Shown in pieces: positions 55,993-64,000 of a stretch of DNA of 64,000 nucleotides. The notes below the pieces were generated by a model, which saw only the letters and a program-made list of their open reading frames with translations, did no database searches and was not told the origin of the DNA. The translations under genes were made by a program, and so were the position numbers. Where the stretch lies: positions 1,111,001 to 1,175,000 of the forward strand of contig JARFJB010001987.1 of NCBI GenBank assembly GCA_036346205.1, in the 5' to 3' direction. How positions within the stretch are numbered: the stretch's first letter is position 1; every line of letters starts with the position of its first letter. Source of the DNA: Vesta saturnalis. Its lineage: Eukaryota; Arthropoda; Insecta; Coleoptera; Lampyridae.

Positions 55993-58900
55993 TGTCAGGG
56001 TATTTTGAACACCCTGTATACGTATTGGTTAGGTCTTTCATCTATTTAGTTAGATTCCGAATCTTTTCTTTTCTTTCAATTTTAGTTTAAGAGCTTACTG
56101 TAGATAATGAAGATTTTGCTTGAATAGGTGACGCTGTATGTAAAGGAATCGTAGGAATGTGCAATTGTGCATTATCTTTACTCATTGTAGATAGGAGTTA
56201 CGTATTTTTTTCGGGTGTAGTTACGTAGTTTCATTAATAAAAGTCAGTGAAGTTTTTGGGATTTTGAATACAATTTTCAGGTTAATGCCCGAATCATATT
56301 TGGGATTTTACTAAGATAAATTCGTTTGATTTTGTTACATAGTTTCATTACAAAGAAGTGTTGTTATCACGTTGGTGCCGTACTGTCACATCCGTGCAGA
56401 GGACCAATTTGAGAGTCGGAATGAAGGTTTTCATCCATATAAGTACTATGGGTGGGCGATTGGTTGTACTTTTCCAATAACATATCTGTGTCGTGTCGAA
56501 GGGAACTGCAGATGTAGCAGTTTCTTCACCTTCAGTCGAGCTACCATCCTATATCTAGGGGGGGGGGTGGAAATTTTAAAGTTCAAATGGTTGATTGGTT
56601 TGTTTAATTGCATTTGTATGGAGGGGAACGTTTTTTTAATATGGCGGAAAAGTGAGTTTGAAAGGAAAAGGACTCTGCCCTAAGCTTTTGACGCGTGGAA
56701 TCGTGTGTGTGGAAAGTAGTTCGAACTAGCGGAATTTGGGCTTTTATAATTGTGTGAGCTCCTAGTGAAATTTCTTTAAGTAGTGTTGAAGACTTGCAAG
56801 ATTAGTCGAATAAAACCAAGTTTGGGATATTTTTGTGAAGTAACATTTCAACCGGGCTCGTTCATTAATTCAATTTATTGGAGAATAGCGGCATCTTCGA
56901 GTGCGTTTATGATAGAAATTTGGGTTCATGTTTTTTTGTAGTGCGAACCCGAGGACTATTGAGTTTCGTGATTAACGAGATATAATTAGAGAACCCCTTT
57001 CCTAAAAGTTAAGTAAACGTAGTGAACGAACACCCAACCACACCAACTGATTAAGATTGTTTTGTTTGTAATTAAACTTACTAATTTAAGTTGTGTAAAA
57101 CAATTGCTGAGTGTTTTCTTAGTCGAACCTTAACATCTTTGAGTTAAAAGAAATTATTAAAGTGATCTAATCTAGTTACGACTGCTTCATTAAATTACGA
57201 GACATTATTGGTGTCAATTCTGGAGAATTTTGTAAACTAATTTAGAATCAAGTTGAATACGCGGCAACGATCTACTGCGAGTCGGTATTGCCGTCATCAA
57301 GGAGTAACACCGAAGACCGTGGGCCCGCTCGAGCCTTACACGACGCTTTCGTGGAGCAAGGATCATCTCCTAGTTGCCTGTGTGACCTAGGTAATTCAAT
57401 TTATATTCTGTTTGTTGGTCTTGCGACCTATGAGAATAAAATTTGGTTGTGTTTTATGTGGAATATTTTATGCAATCTGTGTTAACGAAGGAACCTGTTG
57501 AAAGTAATTATAGTTGAATTTATTGTGTCATTTTGTTAACGTTTGCGGACAGTTTCCTTTGTCGATTTAGAAGCTATTTAAGGTGTTTAGGATATTATTA
57601 ATATTTTATGCATGGAGGTAAATAAAATCTTACCTTAATTTCTTTATGTAAGATTTGCGTACGAACGTAATACAGGTTTATAGAAATTTTTTTAGGATAC
57701 TATTTAACTTAAGATAGTTTTGCTACTGGCCAGAATTCAATGAGGTAAAAGGTTAAGAGTAGACGATTATCATTTATCCAAATTGACATGCTGTTTGTTA
57801 CGTGCACAAAGAGATAATCGTAGAAATTGTGGCTAAAGTGCTGTAACATAGATTAAGGAATTAGCCGGAAGCTCAGTCGGTCGGTTAAGCACTTGGATGC
57901 ATGGGCGTTTTGGCAGAAGAGAAGATATACATATAATTTAAAAAGGGCACCACTTGATTTAATTTTATATCACCCCTCTATCAATAAAAGGGCTACGGCC
58001 ACACAGGACAAAAGAGACAACTAAAATAAAATGATGAACTAAGTCCACACTGGCAAAGGACTGGCTAGGAAGTTGATCGTAGATCACAGGATTAACGAAA
58101 CAACTTACGATCGTTTAACACCACTTATTTAATATACCCACTGTAAAATAGCATAAATTTTATAATAATAATTAAATTTTCATATCTAACAAAAAAAATT
58201 ATGGAGCGTCCACTCGCAGACATAAATACAATTCTTTCAGGAAATATTCCCAATATATCAATCAATAATACATCAGATACAATATATCTACAAAATAAAC
58301 CACCAGTAATCAACTTACCTTTCAACTAAATCTAGAAAAAAAAACTATGAATTATACTTAAAATTTACATAATCGGACACAATACGGTCCGGCATCTAGC
58401 GTTGACCCTAAAAAAAGAATACCCAAACATGTATATAATTATCCGAAATTGAATACTTGTACACAGATATTCCACGAAGAGCTCTCCGTCGGACTAATCT
58501 ATCAGTTTCCAATCAAACGGACGCAAATAAACCCCAAATATAAAGCGAAAATTATCACTGGATGTCTACCCTGTTGTTTACCTTATGTAAGCAAAAAAAA
58601 ATTATTCAATGTAGTTACTATGAGCATTACAGACAAAGTAAGCATGAAGCGTTTAGAAAATTCAGAAAGGCTAAGTTCATTACAGATTTGGCAATCACAA
58701 TGCAAGAAGTTAATAAAGGCGCAACACAGATTGACACATTTATTAGTAAGCATATGGCTACAAAACAAAAATTAACATGAGTAAAAATTCAAACAGTTTT
58801 GTAATAAACAACTATTAAATTGTAATCAGTGAAAAGTAACAAATTTTATACAACCCCAATGATCATAAATAAATATGTAATTTAATTTACACAGTAATTG

Positions 58901-60743
58901 AAATAAATAACTTTTTATACAACCCCAGCAGTTAGCATGATTTATGACACACCTTGTACATTTCGACTCAAATGGTAGCGTTCCGTCAGCTAAACAGCTG
59001 ATTGCTTGTACAGTAAACACAGATAGTTCTAATGGTTGCACAAACTACGGTTTGATATCAAAATAAAACTAGTACATAAGAAAACAGTTAGAAATTGATA
59101 GCTAAAATACAAATTCTATTGCAAAGTTAAATGTAAGTATATGAAAAACTTTGAAATAACCCAAATTATCTTTTACAGGTACAAATGTCTAATATTACTA
59201 AGGAAAGGTTTAACAGTAAAGCATAAGCATTAATTTTAGGAATAGAATAATTGCGGAAACACACTAATACAATGTAGCAAGCACCGGAATGTACTTGTTA
59301 TAAGAATTTCAGTAATGTACAGGTAACGAGAGCCTCGTTATGTAGAAAAGCTAACAAAAGTCACTCACCGTAGGTAAAATTTTGTATGCGTGTAACAAAA
59401 ATACTTATCCGAAACTAGTCGTAGGTATAACGTATATTTCTTCAGTTAATGCGGAAGATACTAGGAGAAGGAGTAATCGTAAACTGTTTCCATTCAGGTT
59501 CGAAGACCCATAACTAATATGTCACGCCTCGGATGAATGGTATCCAATTGTGCTGTCAGAAACGGTTTAACCATCTCTTATGGAAGCACGAAAGATGTTA
59601 CTCTTGAGTAAATGTGTAAAGGACCAAAAAAAAAACCTCTTGAACGAAGCTAAGGTGTAGTAGAAACAAAAAAATTAAAGCCGAAACCAATTCGAAATCC
59701 CAACAGGATTTATTTATATGGAAAAGATTAAATCCAGCAACAGGCTGTGTTAAAATTTTACTTGAAAAATTCAATCAAATTTTTAAGGAAACCTTTTCCA
59801 AATTTTCATTTGCTTCTCACTGCGCATTAAATTTCTTTTCCAAAAATAGCGTTTTTTTTTCTTCTATCAAGGTACCAGAAAACAAAAAAACCTTGATTAA
59901 TTTCTACCAATACTCGAATTTTAAAACGGTCACATGTTTGAAAAATTTCCTATTTAGAACGAATTTTATTGGCAATGTTGCCATGTTCCAATAACCTATA
60001 GGATGAGTCGTAACTAAAGACCATAAATTTATAAACTAAATTTACACGTATCATGTTTAAATTTTAATTGTTTTATTTTGAGTTAATAGATGTTTATCTT
60101 AGTTGCTATTTTGGAGTAATTATTTTAATATTAAACCTTGACAAAGGGCGATGATGTATTGCTCAAATAGGAAGCGTCGCCGAGTTTTAATGAGAGAAGT
60201 TGGGAGTTTTTTTTTTGTTTTGTTTTGTTACAAAGATTAAGTTAACGTAACGTAATTTACCAGTTTAGAAAAGCATTGTAACCGAATTGAAGTCAGTTTG
60301 GTATGTGTTATTTTGATTTGTTTAAGGAAGTTAATGTAGTGGAAACCTTAGTGATTTGTATTGAGTATTGAATTTGAATATTGCTGCACGGTGGTAAGTT
60401 TATCAGATTAAGGTGCAGATTTTGAAGCCTTTCAGGTGAAGCAGCTTTGCGGACACCTGAATCTACGAGCGTTACGATTTGGTAAGTGGGGTAAGTTGGG
60501 TATTCGGACCACTACGTACCGTCGTTTATTTCGCGTTTTAAGACACCCTGGGGTGTTCGTTTGGAATATCCTGGCGCCTACCGGAACCTATTGCGACATA
60601 TACTCGATTTCGACCTTGGTAGATGGCGTATCCTACGGAGAAGAAACTGCTTTTCCCGATAGACCTTCACCCGCACGCCGAGCTAGCCGTGCAAAACTAG
60701 GTTTATCTGTCACCTTGTCCTAGTGTGCATTTTTACCGTAACA
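55993..60743 (+). mobile_element. 4.75-kb TG...CA insertion with ATTG target duplication
   Basis: Starts TGTCAGGGTATTTTGAACAC and ends TTTACCGTAACA, with ATTG at 55989-55992 and 60744-60747. Its ends resemble those of the 2.5-2.7-kb LTR-like pair (TGTCAGG...CCCTGTAT; GTAACA). I find no gag, pol or internal repeat of its ends, so it may be an unusually long solo LTR, perhaps enlarged by later insertions. Open frames at 56372-56683, 58449-58775 and 60436-60723 are not recognised. A tRNA A-box-like string is at about 57868. Confidence 0.65.
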
Positions 60744-60909
60744 ATTGTAGTAGCGCATATTGGTAGGCAGGGCAGGGTAGAGCAAAACTTTGCCTGTGTT
60801 GACCCGCGTCACGCAGTGTCCGCGACACAGTTTACTGCACACGTACCACACACGTTTGGAATATTTTCTATTTAAATTACGCTAGCCTAACATAGTTTCC
60901 TCCATTTTA

Positions 60910-61069
60910 ATGTTAATTCGGTATTTTATTTTTGCGATAGAAGAGTGTATAATTGAAGCCGTCCGACATTACAGTGTCTTATATGACACTAGTCATGTCG
61001 ACTATATGAAAACAAAATTAAAAAATGAGATATGGGAAAAGATAGCAAGTGGAATTAAATTAAAAAATG
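60910..61069 (+). pseudogene. MADF-BESS accessory gene of Harbinger B, exon 1
   Basis: MADF first half: IEECIIEAVRHYSVLYDTSH, VDYMKTKLKNEIWEKIAS. It ends at a consensus GTAAGT donor (61070-61075). The remainder of the gene (62160-62734) lies beyond the transposase 3' fragment on the other strand; the acceptor and the second half of the MADF domain were lost in the deletion near 62155. Confidence 0.78.
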
Positions 61070-61210
61070 GTAAGTACCTACCTAGTATTATATTCAAAAT
61101 TAATTTAGATTACGTTCCTAGAATATTTATAATTACAATAGCAAATAAATACAAATAGTGTTCATAAAGTTGTATATATTATAATATAATTTGTCTACAC
61201 ATCAAATTAT

Positions 61211-62155
61211 TTAGTATTTACCCCTAGAAACACTATCAGTTTGGCATGGTACGCTTTCTACTGTGTTAAAATAGTCCGTGAACTTTTGTCTTACCCAAAA
61301 AGCATTTGATCCACTTCTACTGTTGCTATTAACTAATGGCAGTAATTGATTTTTGGGTATTTCATTTTCATCATTATCGCCCTGCATATTACCGAGCTGG
61401 TAGCGTAGTGGTGACACAATCTGCTTATCACTCGGGAGGTAATGGGTTCGATTCCCGTTGCCGTCTACCTTGTATGAGGTTTTTTCAGGGGGTTTTCCTC
61501 ATACACATGTATCGGCATGGTCACTGCGTATATGCACACCATGTGCGGCTGGTTAGGCGAATGCTGGGGTAGTATTTTCCCCCTCAGAACCCTAACTCTG
61601 TTCCTTCCGATCCTATCCTGACCACACCCATCCTTAATCCCACCATGCATATATACGTAATGTATGTATGTATGCTGGGAATCCATGACTGTGGCTGAAG
61701 GAATTCGGAAAGCTCGAGCAGCCCGCCCTCCCCATTGGGGAGGGAATGAAATACGTGGCCTTTTCCTTTTTCTTTTTCCTGCATATTATTTAAAGTTATT
61801 GTTTCATTTCTTAAATAATTGTGTAATACACATGCTGCTTTTACAACATTATCAACACTTTCAATTTTACTTTCAAATGGTCTTCTAAACACTCGGAATC
61901 TTGATGCTAATATGCCAACAGTCCACTCGACAGTTTGCCGTGCTCTTGAAAGTCTATAATTAAAAACTTTATTTTGAAAATTGTCCGTAACACTTCTCTT
62001 TGGATAAGGTCGCATAATATTTTCACATAGTGGAAATGCTTCATCTACTACAAAAGTGTATGGTAATATTTGATCATAATTCGTTAACGCTTCTGGTGAT
62101 GGGAGTCTTAAAGTTTGTTTATTGAGTTTTTTTGCTAATGTACCACTCGAAAATA
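61211..62155 (-). pseudogene. Harbinger B transposase, 3' part, interrupted by a SINE
   Basis: On the minus strand from about 62155: SSGTLAKKLNKQTLRLPSP, LPYTFVVDEAFPLCENIMRP (second Asp in VVDEAF), then SRARQTVEWTVGILASRFRV, where the third catalytic Glu is in TVEWTVG, and VVKAACVLHNYLRN. The SINE at 61392-61777 interrupts it. Beyond, NMQGDNDENEIPKNQ and AFWVRQKFTDYFNTVES form the tail, ending at a TAA (61211-61213). The 5' end is cut by a deletion fused to the BESS exon. Confidence 0.85.
61392..61777 (+). mobile_element. tRNA-derived SINE, copy 2, with 11-base target duplication
   Basis: Same family as 9865-10246: A box TGGTAGCGTAGTGG, B box GGTTCGATTCC, body with CAGGGGGTTTTCCTCA and CCCCCTCAGAACCC, and a T-rich tail. 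CCTGCATATTA is present immediately before (61381-61391) and after (61778-61788), a clear target-primed insertion signature inside the Harbinger B transposase gene. Confidence 0.93.
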
Positions 62156-62159
62156 TATT

Positions 62160-62734
62160 CGAAGTTGATGGAATTTTGGAGGCAAATGATTTGGAGACAC
62201 AGACACCAATCTTGGAGAATGATTATATGCCAGATGAAGATAATGAATTGGACAACTACGACAAAGAACGAGAAGATTCTGTTGTAAAATTAAAAGATAG
62301 TCCTTCGTCAACTTTCAAAGAACCATGGAAAAAAATGATATAGGCAGCTTAATTCAACAGTCTATAGCCAATCGCGAACAACGGGCAAAAGAAAGATCAA
62401 TTGAACGCCAAAAGTTGGTAGACTTCAAACCTCCAAATGATCCACTTTACCATTTTTTATATCTATGTACCAAACGACTCATAAAATGCCACCGGCATCT
62501 CAACTTACTATAAAAAATAAAATATTTCAAGTTGTCTCGCAAGTAGAGTCTGATCTTTTGAATTTTCAACAAAATGCATATCAAGAACCTCGACAAACAC
62601 AACGTAATATCTACACTCAACCTCAACCTTTTTTTACTACGTGGTCAATTGGAGAAAATTCGTCTACATCTCACGGAAGTTCAAAGTCCGAAACTGGTGA
62701 AAACCAACATACATTAAATCAATACTTATACTGA
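62160..62734 (+). pseudogene. MADF-BESS accessory gene of Harbinger B, 3' exon
   Basis: Reads EVDGILEANDLETQTPILEN then a charged linker, IQQSIANREQRAKERSIER, and a BESS motif (DPLYHFLYL, MPPASQLTIKNKIFQVVSQV) and ends HTLNQYLY. Frameshifts at about 62340 and 62480 divide it. The BESS motif mediates protein-protein contacts. Its 5' part was removed by the deletion that also truncated the transposase on the other strand. Confidence 0.78.
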
Positions 62735-62922
62735 ATAAGTTTTTTAAGTCATTTAATTAATTTTTTTCCTATTACTAATATTTTACACAATCTTGTTAAA
62801 ACATTTTACAATTATAAAACGTTATGATTCAATTAATAGTACCTATATAGGGACTCTCAAAATTTTTTTCATTTTTTCTCCATTCGTTAGTTGTATATAT
62901 TAGATCGATTATAATCAAAGTG

Positions 62923-62925
<3 letters not shown>

Positions 62926-62971
<46 letters not shown>
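62926..62971. repeat. (TA)n microsatellite
   Basis: About 22 TA units within the intron of the Harbinger B transposase. Confidence 0.95.
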
Positions 62972-62973
<2 letters not shown>

Positions 62974-63067
62974 TATAATGAATATAACGTGTTTATTTTT
63001 TGTTCTTTATTATAGCTTTCATTCTAAATATACATCCTGTTCATTGTTAAAATTTTAAAAAAGTTAC

Positions 63068-63379
63068 CTTAAGAAGACTGCGAGTTTTTCTTCAGGATCA
63101 ATAGGTTTTCGAGCATTACACCCAAATGAATAAATAGTATCTCGTATTAAATTAAGAACTTCATTGAATTGATTTCGGTTTAAGCGGAAGTAATTGGAAA
63201 ATTGTTTGTCAGAAAATTCAGACGACAAATTGAATTCTCCATGACTTTTTCGTTTTTTTTATAAAATTACTGTTCCACAATTTTTTACGTGTACTTAACA
63301 AATATAATAAAAGAAGTTCATCAAATTCATCATCAGAATCTGATTCAGAACTTAAATTTATTAAATTTTCTGCTATCAT
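63068..63379 (-). pseudogene. Harbinger B transposase, exon 1
   Basis: Starts MIAENLINLSSESDSDDEFD, continues FSDKQFSNYFRLNRNQFNEV and NARKPIDPEEKLAVFLR, closely paralleling exon 1 of Harbinger A, and ends at an AAG|GTAAC donor (63063-63068). A frameshift sits in an A-rich run near 63256. The following intron contains the BESS exon in antisense, as in Harbinger A. Confidence 0.78.
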
Positions 63380-63504
63380 TTCACTTATGACTGGGTGAAT
63401 GGTGACACGGAACTGTGTAGTAATATGCGCTCACATAGGTGACACAGTTTTTCCTGCGCTGCGCTGCACTACGCTGGGCTGCGTCTCAATGTGCGTCGGC
63501 TTTA

Positions 63505-64000
63505 TCGTGGTGCATGGTGCTCATGAGCGTAACATTTTTATTCGATTCCGGAATATAGTAAACTATCGACGTGTCCTTGGTAAAATAAAATTTTGAAGAA
63601 AGAACTTCTTTCCTATTGCAGACCGATGCAGCGGGCAAGTCAGGCTTATTTTTGCGAATAGTGCCAAGCATGATTATTTTTCTTTTCAATAGCGTCTGCC
63701 CCAGATCGTACGAGGTAAAAAAATTAACAAACGTTACGTTGTAACTTTTTAGACCATAAGTAAGATCTAACAGAACTCTTTTACCTTGACCTCTCTCTGG
63801 AGGTTCACCTTCTTTTTTCCCGAGGTAAACTTGCATGTTATATGCATAAGCAGGTTACAGAATCGCATAAAGTCCAAATCTTGACACAAGACCCGTATGT
63901 GAGCTACTTTATCAGTTTAGAGTCGTTGTGGTCGAGTTTTTTTATCGTCAAAGCGAATTATTCGTACAATTACATGAAATCGTTGTTCTGAATATTGGAC
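63505..64000 (-). pseudogene. piggyBac transposase, N-terminal/catalytic piece, runs off the window
   Basis: On the minus strand: a frame-broken RFDDKKTRPQR region near 63930, then YLGKKEGEPPERGQGKRVLL, NVTFVNFFTSYDLGQTLLKR, MLGTIRKNKPDLPAA and FYFTKDTSIVYYIPES, ending LMSTMHHD at the Harbinger insertion. The second catalytic Asp, expected in TFDNFFTSY, is Val here. The gene continues past 64000 and, on the other side, at 55833-55907 and 52852-53285. Confidence 0.88.

Larger units (their letters stand above)
55908..63501. mobile_element. PIF/Harbinger element (B) with TTA duplication, inserted in piggyBac
   Basis: Inverted ends: AGCCGGGCGCACATTGAGAC at the left, and AGCCGACGCACATTGAGACG on the other strand at the right, both leading into CAG and CAGCGTAG-type sequence. 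TTA is present at 55905-55907 and 63502-63504. It contains the same interleaved gene arrangement as Harbinger A: MADF exon 1 (+), transposase 3' part (-), BESS exon (+), transposase exon 1 (-), with a deletion at about 62155 that removed the middle of both second exons. A 4.75-kb TG...CA element and a SINE are inserted in it. Confidence 0.88.

Noticed and set aside
57868..57900. Another tRNA-derived SINE head
   Set aside because: AGCTCAGTCGGTCGG resembles an A box but no B box follows.
61584..61686. C-terminal extension of the Harbinger B transposase
   Set aside because: This part of the frame is SINE sequence read through; the true C-terminus resumes beyond the SINE at 61391-61211.
1..64000. 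CRISPR arrays, bacterial operons or a mitochondrial insertion
   Set aside because: No spaced palindromic repeats of that type, no ribosome-binding sites or operon layout, and no rRNA or mitochondrial gene seen.

Overview
The window is AT-rich nuclear DNA from an animal, almost certainly an insect. The basis is spliced genes with short GT-AG introns, a minus-C type odorant-binding protein, MADF/BESS proteins, and Copia, jockey-like LINE, mariner, piggyBac, PIF/Harbinger, Crypton-like and Polinton (Maverick) remains. A beetle or related holometabolous insect is a guess. Only two loci look like host genes: an 8-finger C2H2 protein (25150-26067, with a broken copy at 17510-18190) and the odorant-binding protein (43744-44224). 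Nearly everything else is layered, mostly dead, mobile DNA.

1-11.1 kb: two partial Polintons in opposite orientation. The minus-strand one (about 940-6060) keeps pieces of DNA polymerase B, a DUF8207-like protein and integrase. The plus-strand one (about 7325-11092) keeps a SAP-like motif, integrase, a structural-protein tail, a pX-like core protein, a jelly-roll capsid protein, a DVQGF-family protein and an adenovirus-type protease, and is interrupted by a tRNA-derived SINE.

11.2-18.2 kb: foldback-arm debris, a DD82E (Sailor-like) transposase gene split by a 2.69-kb solo-LTR-like insertion with a 4-bp duplication, then the zinc-finger pseudogene. 18.4-23.5 kb: a 5-kb foldback-type element with long inverted arms made of sub-repeats, carrying one unfamiliar ~700-codon gene. 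23.55-24.5 kb: a Crypton-like tyrosine recombinase.

26.5-32 kb: a complete PIF/Harbinger element (TTA duplication) sitting inside the transposase gene of a second Harbinger. In that outer element, and independently in another Harbinger at 55.9-63.5 kb, the transposase and MADF/BESS genes are interdigitated: each gene's 3' exon lies in the other's intron on the opposite strand.

32.6-43 kb: an internally deleted Sailor-like copy, a dead mariner, a virus-like structural locus, hairpin MITEs in a tandem duplication, and the best preserved DD82E transposase (420 codons). 43.7-50.5 kb: odorant-binding protein, LINE fragments, Copia pol, and a 66-bp minisatellite.

51.2-64 kb: another Sailor-like copy, then one piggyBac transposase gene on the minus strand cut into three pieces by a 2.54-kb LTR-like element (ACGT duplication) and a 7.6-kb Harbinger (TTA duplication). 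That Harbinger holds a 4.75-kb TG...CA insertion (ATTG duplication) and a SINE (CCTGCATATTA duplication). The junctions give a readable order of events.
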